This document shows, piece by piece, positions 9,948 to 18,743 of a stretch of 47,049 bases of DNA. The notes below the pieces were generated by a model. That model ran no database searches. It was not told where the DNA came from and was given only the letters and a program-made list of their open reading frames with translations. The first letter of the stretch is position 1; each line of letters opens with the position of its first letter. The stretch is from contig PGXY01000014.1 of NCBI GenBank assembly GCA_002839375.1, positions 1-47,049 of the forward strand. Reading direction: 5' to 3'. Origin of the DNA: Spirochaetae bacterium HGW-Spirochaetae-1 (GTDB taxonomy: Bacteria > Spirochaetota > UBA4802 > UBA5550). A program made the position numbers and the translations under genes.

Positions 9948-10412
9948 TCAGGAAGAAGAGACTGCTTTGAACATCTCTTCTTCTTTACGCTCCATTATTT
10001 TCTCGTCTTTTTTCGATCTCTCGTGATCATATCCCACGAGATGCAGAAGACCGTGGATTATAAGCCGCGTCAGTTCGTCCTTCAGTGTTACGCCGAACTC
10101 AGTCGCCTGCTCCATGGCGCGCTCCGCCGAAATGTATATGTCTCCCAGTTCCTCCATGGCCGTATTGACTGCGGGAAAGGGGTCCTCGCGGTATGCGAAA
10201 CTTATCACGTCCGTAGGTTTGTTCTTCTTGCGGTAAGCCCGGTTTATTTCCCGTATATAAGCATCATCGGTGACAATGAGAGAAATTGCGACTTTATCAA
10301 GTCCGAGTATATCCGAGGAGGTCGAAAGGATTTTCTTCAGGAACCGGGCCGTCACTTTTCCGTAGGGAAGTTCGATATTCTCCGTAAATATTTCAATTCT
10401 TCTTCTGGCCAT
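9948..10412 (-). CDS. ybeY: Endoribonuclease YbeY (rRNA maturation factor)
   Basis: YbeY is a zinc-dependent single-strand endoribonuclease needed for 16S rRNA 3'-end maturation and ribosome quality control. The diagnostic zinc motif HGLLHLVGYDH is at residues 120-130 (H120, H124, H130), close to the C-terminus as expected. I chose ATG 10412 (154 aa, beginning MARRRIEIF), five bases after GGAGA; a longer reading frame exists to 10466, but its extra 18 residues run through the end of the pgpH-like gene and have no support. With this start the gene overlaps the preceding gene by 20 bases, so translation is probably coupled. Confidence 0.95.
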   Translation of the reverse strand: MARRRIEIFTENIELPYGKVTARFLKKILSTSSDILGLDKVAISLIVTDDAYIREINRAYRKKNKPTDVISFAYREDPFPAVNTAMEELGDIYISAERAMEQATEFGVTLKDELTRLIIHGLLHLVGYDHERSKKDEKIMERKEEEMFKAVSSS

Positions 10413-12678
10413 TTTTCTCCAGTTTCTTTTCCAGGCTTTTAACTTCCTCTGCGTCGGGATATTCAAGCCGGGTGTGGTATATGCCGTTCAGGATGCTCAG
10501 GAATGATTTCTGTATTGTATTGAGGTCGGCCATGGAGAGGTCCGTATCTTCCAGCTCGCCCTCGTTTAGTTTATTGTAGATGATTTTCCTCACCAGGCCT
10601 TCGAGCTTGGCCTGCGTCGGCTCCTGGATCGACCGCGATGCAGCTTCGATCGAATCGGCCAGCATGACAATCGCCGATTCCTTGGATTGCGGTCGGGGGC
10701 CGGGATACTGAAAATCCACCTTGCTGATTTCCTCGCTGTTTTCGTCATCGGTCATGGATTCCAGGGCCTTGTGGTAAAAATAGGTCATAGTGGTTTTTCC
10801 GTGGTGTTCCTTGATGAATGCTATGACCGCCGGCGGGAGTCCGTGTTTCCTGGCCAGGTTTACTCCCTTGTTTATATGGGATATGATGAGCTGGGAATAA
10901 TACTTCGGCGACAGGGTCTTGGCCCGGGGATCGGTGACCTTGTTCTCGATGTACATTCCTGCGTCCTCTATCTTCCCTATATCATGATAAAAAGCGCCTA
11001 CCCTGGCCATGAGATGGTCGGCATGTACGTCCTTGCAGGCCGTCTCTGCCATGTTTGACACCAGCAGGGAATGGTGATAGGTTCCGGGAGCCTCAACAAG
11101 CATTTTTTTGAATATCTCGGCGTTCAGGTCAGCCAGCTCCAGGAGCTTGAATTTTGTGGTGATTCCGAAGATGCTTTCATAGAGGGGAAATATCCCCAGG
11201 ACAAGAATTGAATTGAGTATGCCGTGGGCCAGGGCCAGCTGTACGTTTTTAAACATGATTATTGCCGGTATTTCCTGGATGAGGTACGCCGCGATGATAA
11301 CCAGGGAATTGATGACTCCCAGTATGAGGCCGCCGCGGAGAAAATCCGTCCTGCGCTGGACATTGTAATTGACGAAGACACCCAGGATTGCGGAACTCAC
11401 TGACAGAATGATGGTGACAAGGTCGCCGCCATGGATAAGCGTGCTGAAAAAAACAACATGCAGTCCGATTATCATGGCCATGTAAATATTGAACAGGATC
11501 GCTATCATCATGGTAACGAAGGGAATAGGCAGGAGCAGTGCAAAGGTTATATTGACATTGTTCAGCACCTCGTTCCTGGCCACCATGTATGAATACAGCA
11601 TGTACAGGAAAAGAAGAGAAAAAATTACAATGGCTCCCTGCTTGTCGGGAATGAGGATGCTGTTATATTCGACAAGGAAAAATCCCATGATTACGACAAA
11701 GATAATCTGGAGCAGAAATATGCCGCTTATATAGCTGACATTTGAAGATTCAGCGTAATTGTTAAGAATCCTGATTTTCCCCAGGCTCTCCAGGGTAATG
11801 GTGTCGCCCTCCCTGACAATGGTCTGTCCCTTTTTGAGCAGGCCCATGACGGGCTTGACACCGGTCATAGCCTCGTTGATGCGCCGCTGTGTTTCTTCTT
11901 CATTGAAATATGTATTGGGTTTCAAACCGGCCACGATGATCTGCGTAACGGCATTGAGCGTTTTCCGCGGCATATTGGGGGCAATGGAATAGCCGATGGT
12001 ATACACCCTTTTTTTCATGTCATGAATGGTGTACAGGTCGTCAAGGGTTCCGGAAATTTCTTCGGTTTCAGTGCCGGTATTGATTATTCGTATGGATACG
12101 TTTTTGTTCTGGAGCTTCAGGGGATTGATGTACGGGGATTCAAGAATACTCATTTCCTTGTTATCGTAAATGTATATGAGAATTCTCGTCACGGTTTTGT
12201 TCAGTTCAACGGGATCGCCGTAACTGAGCAGCTGAAGAAGTATTTCATCGTTATATGTGAGATAGCGCGGAAGCCTGGACTTCAGGGCCATGAGCTGGAA
12301 CGTGAGGTCATCGGTGCCGATAACGGGATTGTCCTTCAGTGTGGTGATAATGGTGTTGAACAGGATGCCCGTCAGTTTTATACGCTCCATGAGGACCGAC
12401 GAGTCGCGGTCGAAAACAATGGGAATTGATTCGGCGATGCGCTTTTTCTTTATCTCTGTATCTTCGTCTTTCCGGTAATGTATGTCCTTGGGAACGCGGA
12501 TATCCTCCGTGGAGATATCGCCGATGTTGTACTCATAGGTAGCGCCCGTATTGTTCAGGGCTAGCAGAACCGTGGCAATTATAATGATTGCCAATGTGCC
12601 GGCCATGGAATAGCGGATATTCCTGTCCATGAAGACACGGGATATCTTGTCGGCGGTGTTTTGCGATACTATTTTCAT
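10393..12678 (-). CDS. pgpH: PgpH-like membrane HD hydrolase (7TM-7TMR_HD family)
   Basis: Family members hydrolyse the second messenger c-di-AMP (PgpH of Listeria). Here 761 aa contain one N-terminal helix (about 24-42), a large extracytoplasmic 7TMR-HD sensor region (about 45-310), a seven-helix block (about 315-500) and a cytoplasmic HD domain. The HD domain shows YHHS (534-537) and FYHDIGK with H565-D566, then HI and EHHG motifs further on. The start ATG 12678 lies only three bases after the phoH stop and has no visible Shine-Dalgarno sequence, so it probably relies on coupling. The phoH-pgpH-ybeY order is common in bacteria. Activity on c-di-AMP is inferred from the family; no diadenylate cyclase gene is in the window. 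Confidence 0.9.
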   Translation of the reverse strand: MKIVSQNTADKISRVFMDRNIRYSMAGTLAIIIIATVLLALNNTGATYEYNIGDISTEDIRVPKDIHYRKDEDTEIKKKRIAESIPIVFDRDSSVLMERIKLTGILFNTIITTLKDNPVIGTDDLTFQLMALKSRLPRYLTYNDEILLQLLSYGDPVELNKTVTRILIYIYDNKEMSILESPYINPLKLQNKNVSIRIINTGTETEEISGTLDDLYTIHDMKKRVYTIGYSIAPNMPRKTLNAVTQIIVAGLKPNTYFNEEETQRRINEAMTGVKPVMGLLKKGQTIVREGDTITLESLGKIRILNNYAESSNVSYISGIFLLQIIFVVIMGFFLVEYNSILIPDKQGAIVIFSLLFLYMLYSYMVARNEVLNNVNITFALLLPIPFVTMMIAILFNIYMAMIIGLHVVFFSTLIHGGDLVTIILSVSSAILGVFVNYNVQRRTDFLRGGLILGVINSLVIIAAYLIQEIPAIIMFKNVQLALAHGILNSILVLGIFPLYESIFGITTKFKLLELADLNAEIFKKMLVEAPGTYHHSLLVSNMAETACKDVHADHLMARVGAFYHDIGKIEDAGMYIENKVTDPRAKTLSPKYYSQLIISHINKGVNLARKHGLPPAVIAFIKEHHGKTTMTYFYHKALESMTDDENSEEISKVDFQYPGPRPQSKESAIVMLADSIEAASRSIQEPTQAKLEGLVRKIIYNKLNEGELEDTDLSMADLNTIQKSFLSILNGIYHTRLEYPDAEEVKSLEKKLEKNGQKKN

Positions 12679-12681
12679 AGA

Positions 12682-13644
12682 TTATTCACTATGCACTTTT
12701 GCCTCGTAGGCTGCAACTATTTTTTCAACAACGGGATGGCGGGAAATGTCCTGTTTTGCGAAGACGATGAACTCTATCTGGGGTATTGCCGACAGGATTT
12801 TCATGGCATGCAGGAGTCCCGACTCGCGGGGTTTATCCAGGTCTATCTGGGTAATGTCGCCTGTTATTACGAATTTCGATTTATTGCCCAGGCGGGTCAG
12901 AAACATCTTCATCTGGGAGCGCGTCGTATTCTGAGCCTCGTCGAGTATTATGAAAGCGTTGTTCAGAGTCCGGCCCCGCATATAGGCCAGGGGCGCGATT
13001 TCTATTTTCCCCTGTTCAATGAGTTTATACACCTTCTCGAATCCGAGAAACTCAAATAGCGCGTCGTAAAGAGGACGGAGATAGGGATTTATTTTCTGTA
13101 TGAGGTCGCCGGGCAGAAAACCCAGGCTCTCCCCGGCCTCGACTGCAGGCCGGGTGAGAACGATACGCTCGACCTTTCCTTTCAGAAAAAAGTGCAGGGC
13201 CAGGGCCACGGCAAGATAGGTTTTTCCCGTTCCGGCGGGCCCGACGCCGAAAACAACATCGCCCTGGTGAATGGACGAAACATAGCGGGCCTGGTTCAGG
13301 GTTTTGGGAACAATGACCTTCCCCGTTTCATTTATGGTGATCTTCAGCCTGTTGATGTCGTCGGAACGTATCTTCTTTCCCTCGAGTACGGCCGTGGCGA
13401 GATAGCGCAGGTCGAACTCGCTCAGTTCATAAGAGGCTTCCCGGTCGTGGAGCAGATCGGTTATAAGATGGAGCGCCTGGAGCGTTTTTTCCGGACCGTC
13501 TTTAGCCGCCGAGATGATGAGAGTGTTCCCCCTGGGAATGATCTCCACGCCCAGGACGGACTCAAGGATATGAATATTGGCGTCATTGTTCCCGCACAGC
13601 TTTTTATACAGAGAGACATCATCTATCTCAAACGTATGCTCCAC
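12682..13644 (-). CDS. phoH: PhoH-like ATPase
   Basis: PhoH-family P-loop ATPases are linked to RNA metabolism and often sit next to ybeY. This 320 aa copy has an N-terminal KH-like/PhoH-N region (about 20-100), Walker A GPAGTGKT (135-142) and Walker B ending LDEAQN (about 232-240). The start is GTG at 13644, read from the AAAGG that overlaps the last codons and stop of aspS five bases upstream. Its end nearly touches pgpH. The precise substrate of PhoH proteins in this setting is unsettled. Confidence 0.94.
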   Translation of the reverse strand: MEHTFEIDDVSLYKKLCGNNDANIHILESVLGVEIIPRGNTLIISAAKDGPEKTLQALHLITDLLHDREASYELSEFDLRYLATAVLEGKKIRSDDINRLKITINETGKVIVPKTLNQARYVSSIHQGDVVFGVGPAGTGKTYLAVALALHFFLKGKVERIVLTRPAVEAGESLGFLPGDLIQKINPYLRPLYDALFEFLGFEKVYKLIEQGKIEIAPLAYMRGRTLNNAFIILDEAQNTTRSQMKMFLTRLGNKSKFVITGDITQIDLDKPRESGLLHAMKILSAIPQIEFIVFAKQDISRHPVVEKIVAAYEAKVHSE

Positions 13645-13649
13645 CGCTT

Positions 13650-15425
13650 CTACCTTTCAATGACCCTGATTCCGAGCTCCCGCAGCTGTTCCAGATCAAC
13701 TGGAGACGGTGCGTCGCTCATGAGGCACTGCCCTTTCTGAGTCTTGGGGAAGGCGATGACGTCGCGTATGGAATTCCGTTTCAGTAAAAGCATCATTATT
13801 CGGTCCAGTCCAAGGGCGAGTCCGCCATGAGGCGGTGCGCCGAACTGCAGTGCCTCAAGGAGAAAGGAGAACTTGATTTTCGCCTCCTCGTCGGAAATAT
13901 TCATGAGAGAAAATATCTTCTTCTGCGTTTCCGAGTCATGGATCCTTATGGAGCCGCCGCCGATCTCGGAACCGTTCAACACGATGTCATAGGCCTGGGC
14001 CTTCACCTTCCCGGCATCTTCCGGTTTCAGGTTGTCGAGCATGGGGAGATATTCTTTCTGTGGCGCCGTAAAGGGATGATGCATGGCCGCGAAACGTTTT
14101 GCCTCCGTATCGTATTCGAAAAGAGGAAAGTCCGTGACCCATACAAAGGCCAGCTTGTTTTCATCGATCATACCCAGGTCAGCGGCTATCTTCTTCCTCA
14201 TGTTGGCCAGAGTGGCATTCACCACGCCGGGTTTGTCCACGGAAAAGAACAGTATGGCGTCATTCTTGAGGTTGAACCGTTCGATGACCGCCGCCTTCTC
14301 TTTCTCGCTGAGGAACTTGGCGATGCCGCCCTCGAAGGCGCCGTTCTTGTAGCGGAACATGGGAAAGCCCTTTGCCCCGTATATTTTCACGTATTCCGTG
14401 TAATCATCGCTCATTTTACGGGAAATCTTTCCTCCGTCCTCGACAGCCAGGCCCTTCACTACGCCGCCGTCGGCCAGGGTGTCAGAAAATACCTTGAACT
14501 CCGATTCGGTGAATATATCTCCGCAGTCCGTGAGCTCCAGGCCGTAGCGCAGGTCAGGAGCGTCCGTACCGTATTTTGACACGGCCTCGTCATAGGTCAT
14601 GCGCTTCATGGGAAGTTCCACATCACGGCCCGTGATGTCCTTCACGATGTCCCGCATGAGTCCCTCGATGACCGTGATGATCATGTCCATGTTTATGAAG
14701 GACATCTCCAGGTCTATCTGGGTGAACTCGGGCTGTCGGTCGTTGCGCAGGTCTTCATCCCTGAAGCATTTGACGATCTGGAAATATCGGTCGAAGCCCG
14801 ATACCATGAGAATCTGTTTGAAAAGCTGCGGCGACTGGGGAAGCGCGTAGAACTCGCCGCGGTTGATGCGGCTGGGCACGAGAAAATCACGGGCGCCTTC
14901 GGGAGTTGATTTGTTCAGCATGGGAGTCTCGATCTCAAAGAAACGGTTCTCCGAGAGGTAGCGACGCGCCGTCTGCATGAGGCGGTGCCGCTGTATGATG
15001 GATTCCTTCATTTCTTCACGGCGCAGATCCAGGAAACGGTATTTGAGCCGGACTTCCTCGCCCAGGTTGTCACGGGTGTTTATCTGGAAGGGAGGCACCT
15101 TGGCAGTGTTGAGAATATCAATACTTTCGGCGACGATTTCAACTTCCCCGGAAGGCACATTGGGATTGATTGTTTCCTTTGACCGCAGCCTGACCTTGCC
15201 GGTAACTTTTACCACATACTCACCGCGCGTCTGGTCGGCCTTGCGGGCATTATCCTCGGAAAATGAAGAATCGAACACGGTCTGGATTATTCCAGTCACA
15301 TCGCGGACTTCGAGAAATATGATTCCCCCCAGGTCGCGCTTGGCATCGACCCATCCAGTCACGAGCACATCTTTGCCCTGGTCAGCTTTTGTTATTTCGC
15401 CGCAATACGTTCTGTTTTCGAACAT
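13650..15425 (-). CDS. aspS: Aspartyl-tRNA synthetase
   Basis: Charges tRNA-Asp (possibly also tRNA-Asn if non-discriminating) with aspartate. From ATG 15425 the protein is 591 aa, the usual length of bacterial AspRS. Seen: N-terminal OB anticodon-binding domain (about 1-105), QSPQLFKQ (197-204), class II motif 2 FRDEDLR (221-227), a GAD insertion domain in the middle, and motif 3 GGLALGLDR near the C-terminus. GAGGA lies five bases before ATG 15425. A longer frame to 15470 adds 15 residues that run into repeat copy B and is rejected. It heads the aspS-phoH-pgpH-ybeY run. No gatCAB-like genes are visible here to settle the tRNA-Asn question. Confidence 0.97.
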   Translation of the reverse strand: MFENRTYCGEITKADQGKDVLVTGWVDAKRDLGGIIFLEVRDVTGIIQTVFDSSFSEDNARKADQTRGEYVVKVTGKVRLRSKETINPNVPSGEVEIVAESIDILNTAKVPPFQINTRDNLGEEVRLKYRFLDLRREEMKESIIQRHRLMQTARRYLSENRFFEIETPMLNKSTPEGARDFLVPSRINRGEFYALPQSPQLFKQILMVSGFDRYFQIVKCFRDEDLRNDRQPEFTQIDLEMSFINMDMIITVIEGLMRDIVKDITGRDVELPMKRMTYDEAVSKYGTDAPDLRYGLELTDCGDIFTESEFKVFSDTLADGGVVKGLAVEDGGKISRKMSDDYTEYVKIYGAKGFPMFRYKNGAFEGGIAKFLSEKEKAAVIERFNLKNDAILFFSVDKPGVVNATLANMRKKIAADLGMIDENKLAFVWVTDFPLFEYDTEAKRFAAMHHPFTAPQKEYLPMLDNLKPEDAGKVKAQAYDIVLNGSEIGGGSIRIHDSETQKKIFSLMNISDEEAKIKFSFLLEALQFGAPPHGGLALGLDRIMMLLLKRNSIRDVIAFPKTQKGQCLMSDAPSPVDLEQLRELGIRVIER

Positions 15426-15452
15426 GGTATCCTCAATTATACATACATAAAA

Positions 15453-15568
15453 TAAGGGAACATTAATCAATCATTATTTGGATGTTCCCTTGTGGGCACA
15501 AACATTGGAAAAATCAGGTTTTTCAATCTTATTGCTAATGAAAAACCTGATTTTTTGAGGTGCCCATA
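15453..15568 (+). repeat. TA-flanked structured repeat, copy B (fullest copy)
   Basis: Bounded by TA on both sides, this 116-base copy has two hairpins. The first pairs AAGGGAACAT (15454-15463) with ATGTTCCCTT (15482-15491). The second is nested: TGGGCAC (15493-15499) with GTGCCCA (15560-15566), and within it a 17-base arm (15509-15525) perfectly complementary to 15539-15555. The ends AGGGAAC and TGGGCAC are imperfect terminal inverted repeats. No coding potential. Same family as 7981-8062 and 28126-28187. Confidence 0.85.
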
Positions 15569-15790
15569 ATGAACAAAATCAAAGGAATATCGAGGCTTTT
15601 TCCGTTCGCTGCCGTCAAAAATTCCTCTAAAAAAGGTCTATCAGTCAAATGACATCGACAAATAGCCCATATTTGTCAAGCTGAAAAATGAGAGGAATAT
15701 TCCAGGCTGAAGATGTTACAAATATGTAATAATCATGCCCGATAATGACGAACATAAAGCATATCATCTCAATCGCCTCATGTTTATCCA
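15569..15790. other. Intergenic stretch without a recognised gene
   Basis: Between repeat copy B and the promoter at 15791 there is no convincing reading frame on either strand and no RNA gene that I can recognise. Some short AT-rich inverted segments are present, none with terminator form. Confidence 0.5.
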
Positions 15791-15819
15791 TTGACAAAAA
15801 AGGAATGTTTGCTTATTTT
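15791..15819 (+). promoter_or_regulatory. Sigma70-type promoter of the CsgG/PEGA/barrel gene
   Basis: TTGACA (15791-15796), a 17-base spacer, then TATTTT (15814-15819). A transcript would start near 15826 and carry a leader of about 90 bases before ATG 15915. Confidence 0.6.
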
Positions 15820-15914
15820 ATCACAGGCTCACTATAAAAATAAAATGTATCGCCCACCGCTCCGGGAAAACAGGAATGGTGCGGCGAACAAGCTTATACG
15901 TATCCGGGGGAGAT

Positions 15915-17174
15915 ATGCCACAGCGAAGATTGATTCTTTTTGTACTGATGCTCTGCCTGAGTGCTCCTGCCATGGCTGCAAAAAAGAGCGTGGCAGTGCT
16001 CAATTTCACCAATTACGGCTCCAAAGACATCAAGTTCCTTTCCAGCGCCATACCCGAATCGGTCTCCACGACCCTTTCGGAAAACGAGGATATTTCCGTG
16101 GTGGAACGGCGGAATCTGGGACGTGTCATAGACGAGTTATCACTGGAGCAGACGGGCCTGGTGGATACCAAAGACGTGTCGCGCGCCGGACGCCTTGCCA
16201 AAGCCGATGTGCTCATCCTGGGCTCCGTGTCGGGAGACCGGAACAACGTAATCCTCACCATGAAAGCCGTTGACGTTGCCACGGGCAAGGTCCTGGATGG
16301 AAAGACCGTCAAGGCCTCCATGGCCGACATCTTCGACAAAAGCAGCCAGGCCGCCCGGACCATGGCGGCCCTCATTTCGGGAAAAAGCATCGGCCGCCTC
16401 AGCGTGTCGTCAACGCCGTCCCGGGCCGAAGTGTACATTGACGGCATGAGCGTGGGCCAGACCCCCATCGTGGAATACAAGCTTACGCAGGGGAAGCACC
16501 GGGTGAAGGTGGTGAAAGACGGGTATATAGATTTTGAAGCGTCCTTTAAAATTGACGCCGATGAGCACATGAAATTTTCACCGGTACTGGGAGAAAGCAA
16601 CTTCCAGAACAGAACCGAGATTGGCTTTGGAGTCTCATTTCTCCAGCCTGTCAGTGATAAATTTAATGGAGTTCCCCATTATTATATTTTAGTCGGCCAT
16701 ACTTTTGAACGCCTCATTGTTTCGGGAGAACTGGGATTCAGTCAGTTCGATCATAGCCAGACACATTTTTCTACCTTCGATCCAAATTTAACTCTTGAAA
16801 GATGGTATAATACTTTCTGGTTTCATGGCCATCTGAGCTATATGCCCTTTCCAAACTGGACAAAGTTTACTCCTTACTTTGGTGTTATGATCGGAATGAT
16901 CAATTTAAATGACTATAAATACAATACCAATGTTAAAAATGACAAAGAGAAAGTAGATGACCAGACTATGTTCAGTTTTGGCGGAAAAGTCGGTGCCAAT
17001 ATTCTGCCCTTTGGGAATGTGGCTCTTTTTGTAGAAGCTCGATACTACTTCCAGCCCTATAAATTAAATCGCATTGAATACGAAAGCGATCTGTTCGGCG
17101 CATTAAGTGAAACACAGACAAAACTATATCTGCATATATTCACAATCGGCGGAGGGGTGAAATACTTCTTTTGA
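15915..17174 (+). CDS. Outer-membrane protein: CsgG-like domain, PEGA domain, beta-barrel
   Basis: A 419 aa exported protein. Residues 1-21 are a signal peptide ending APAMA. Residues 24-155 look like a CsgG/FlgO/TolB-N-like fold, with VAVLNFTN, VVERRNLGRVIDELSLEQ and the 'adv.i.G.v' pattern ADVLILGSV. Residues 160-215 form a PEGA domain (STPSRAEVYIDG, GQTP, HRVKVVKDGY). The rest is strand-rich with Tyr and Phe and ends in GGGVKYFF, the terminal-Phe signature of outer-membrane barrels. ATG 15915 follows GGGGGAG and begins a proper signal peptide; a frame extending to 15876 adds 13 residues with no such site and is rejected. PEGA domains often bind surface glycans. Role is inferred as a surface or secretion-linked envelope protein. 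Confidence 0.82.
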   Translation: MPQRRLILFVLMLCLSAPAMAAKKSVAVLNFTNYGSKDIKFLSSAIPESVSTTLSENEDISVVERRNLGRVIDELSLEQTGLVDTKDVSRAGRLAKADVLILGSVSGDRNNVILTMKAVDVATGKVLDGKTVKASMADIFDKSSQAARTMAALISGKSIGRLSVSSTPSRAEVYIDGMSVGQTPIVEYKLTQGKHRVKVVKDGYIDFEASFKIDADEHMKFSPVLGESNFQNRTEIGFGVSFLQPVSDKFNGVPHYYILVGHTFERLIVSGELGFSQFDHSQTHFSTFDPNLTLERWYNTFWFHGHLSYMPFPNWTKFTPYFGVMIGMINLNDYKYNTNVKNDKEKVDDQTMFSFGGKVGANILPFGNVALFVEARYYFQPYKLNRIEYESDLFGALSETQTKLYLHIFTIGGGVKYFF

Positions 17175-17238
17175 GTATTTCAAAATTTTTTCATTAGCCA
17201 CGCATAGTTGAATATATTTCTTAATGATGAGGAAAATT

Positions 17239-17682
17239 ATGAAAATAAGTAAATTTATAAAAATCATTACGATATTCGCCGGGTTGTTATATTTTTTAAG
17301 TTGCAGTAATGTTGTTGAGGATACAGCGAGTCCGCTTTTCAGTGATGTAGAGCCAATGAATGCTAATGCAACAGGGCCGAAAACCGTTAGCTTCACAAAT
17401 GTTCCATCGAATGCAAAATATTTAATAATATTTATATCCAGTTCAGCTTTCGATGTCGATGAGAATAATCGTATTATTAATGACACAATTGTTGGTGGGA
17501 ATAGAACAGGACTTGATGGAATTACTCGTAACGGCACAACCGAGTTACATACATATTCAGTTGCTGATGGTGATTTTACAAACGATAACGGGTATTCATT
17601 TATTAATGACCACTATTGGGTTGTATGGGGGTTAGATAAGTATCTAAATGTTGTTTGTTCTACTCCAAGATATCAGTATTGA
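17239..17682 (+). CDS. Small putative lipoprotein
   Basis: A 147 aa protein of no recognised family. A hydrophobic N-terminus ends in YFLSC, a lipobox with the modified Cys at residue 22, so it should be anchored in a membrane. The remainder is hydrophilic and rich in Asn, Asp and Thr. ATG 17239 is chosen because GAGG (17229-17232) lies seven bases before it; ATG 17224 in the same frame has no site. It follows the barrel gene by 64 bases on the same strand and ends before a strong terminator, so the two may form a short operon. Confidence 0.72.
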   Translation: MKISKFIKIITIFAGLLYFLSCSNVVEDTASPLFSDVEPMNANATGPKTVSFTNVPSNAKYLIIFISSSAFDVDENNRIINDTIVGGNRTGLDGITRNGTTELHTYSVADGDFTNDNGYSFINDHYWVVWGLDKYLNVVCSTPRYQY

Positions 17683-17701
17683 TAGAGATTGAATATGAAA
17701 A

Positions 17702-17728
17702 AACCCGCCCTAAACCGGCGGGTTTTTT
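17702..17728. terminator. Bidirectional intrinsic terminator
   Basis: AACCCGCC (17702-17709) pairs perfectly with GGCGGGTT (17717-17724) and runs into six T. A run of A precedes the stem, so it also works on the minus strand. It lies between the converging lipoprotein genes ending at 17682 and 17823. Confidence 0.88.
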
Positions 17729-17732
17729 CACC

Positions 17733-17766
17733 TCACCCCCCGGCCCCCTCTCCCAGAGGGCGATGG
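17733..17766. repeat. Short GC-rich intergenic repeat-like segment
   Basis: A C-rich segment followed by CCCTCTCCCAGAGGGCGATG contains the small inverted repeat CCCTCTCCCAGAGGG. It resembles the C-rich 'ccccctctccc' dispersed repeats found in many bacterial genomes. Only one copy is seen in this window. Confidence 0.4.
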
Positions 17767-17822
17767 GGAGTCTGTCGATGGATAATTGCATCAGCCGTGT
17801 TCCGGTTCCGGGACATTACATG

Positions 17823-18701
17823 TCACTGCCAGTGAAAATACCGGCCGTCAACATCGAGAATAAGCCGCCTGTTCGTTCCATCCACATCCATGCCCCAGAT
17901 CTCACCTGAATAGGCATAAACAAATTGCGTTCCGTCGGGTGAAATTGCCATGTCACCTTTTGATACATCGTTGTCACTGGTTATACGCAGCACATCGGTG
18001 CCATCGGTATTCATGGAAAAATATTCATTAATCCTTCCAAGACCGTGAGTACCGGAAAAATAAATCTTTGTGCCATCGGGAGACCATAGAGGACCGCCGT
18101 CATTTATATCCGCATTGGTCAGGTTCGTCACGTTATCTCCATCAGCGTCCATGACGAAAATATTGAGATATCCCCCGGCATTGCGTCCGGAATAGACAAT
18201 TTTTGTCCCGTCAGGTGAAAACGATGGACGGGCATCATTCACTGAATTTGCCGTCAGCTGTGTCTGGTCGCTGCCATCGGCATTCATGACAAAAATTTCA
18301 GCATCGCCGTCACGCTCACTGACAAAGACTATTTTTAATCCATCGCTCGACCATGAGGGACTGCTATCAACGGCGGCGTTATCGGTAATGCGTGTCTGAT
18401 CACTCCCGTCGGCGTTCATGACATATATATCAAAGATATTATCACGGTCACTGGCAAAGGCGATTTTAGATTTATCCGGTGACCATGCGGGCTGCATATC
18501 CGATGCGGGATTATCGGTGAGCCGGATTACACCGCTTCCATCGGCCTTCATGGCGTAAATATCATAATTTATTGCGGCAGTTTCGCTGTTCGTCACGAAG
18601 ACGATATCACGAACAACCTGTTCATCATTGCTGTCGCCGAAACAGCCCGTGAGTATTGGTAATGCCATTGTCAGCACTATAATAAAATTTTTAACTTTCA
18701 T
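17823..18701 (-). CDS. Lipoprotein with PD40 (TolB-type) beta-propeller repeats, paralog A
   Basis: A 292 aa protein with a lipoprotein signal ending LTGC (Cys20). About six repeats of about 42 residues follow, each with a block like IYVMNADGSDQTRITDN and a block like PSFSPDGTKIVYSG, which is the PD40/WD40-like propeller of TolB and DPP4-type proteins. It is a likely periplasmic or surface binding propeller; no catalytic domain follows. Start ATG 18701 lies after AGGAGG. It is a paralog of 20675-21547: near-equal length, the same repeat wording and the same C-terminal HWQ. Upstream of it lies a decayed fragment of a neighbour gene, showing that it arose from a segment duplication. Confidence 0.85.
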   Translation of the reverse strand: MKVKNFIIVLTMALPILTGCFGDSNDEQVVRDIVFVTNSETAAINYDIYAMKADGSGVIRLTDNPASDMQPAWSPDKSKIAFASDRDNIFDIYVMNADGSDQTRITDNAAVDSSPSWSSDGLKIVFVSERDGDAEIFVMNADGSDQTQLTANSVNDARPSFSPDGTKIVYSGRNAGGYLNIFVMDADGDNVTNLTNADINDGGPLWSPDGTKIYFSGTHGLGRINEYFSMNTDGTDVLRITSDNDVSKGDMAISPDGTQFVYAYSGEIWGMDVDGTNRRLILDVDGRYFHWQ

Positions 18702-18743
18702 GGGAACCTCCTTTTGTTTTGGATTCCTGATATGGAAAACATC

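Noticed and set aside
10412-10466. N-terminal extension of ybeY
   Set aside because: Lies inside the end of the pgpH-like gene, and ATG 10412 has a good GGAGA site.
13827-14579. Plus-strand open frame of 250 codons in aspS
   Set aside because: Antisense shadow of AspRS, which has all class II motifs.
15425-15470. N-terminal extension of aspS
   Set aside because: Adds 15 residues that run into repeat copy B, while ATG 15425 has GAGGA and gives normal AspRS length.
15791-16273. Plus-strand frame of 160 codons overlapping the CsgG/PEGA gene
   Set aside because: Different frame of the same region; begins at a TTG-type codon within the promoter and has an Arg-rich composition typical of shadow frames.
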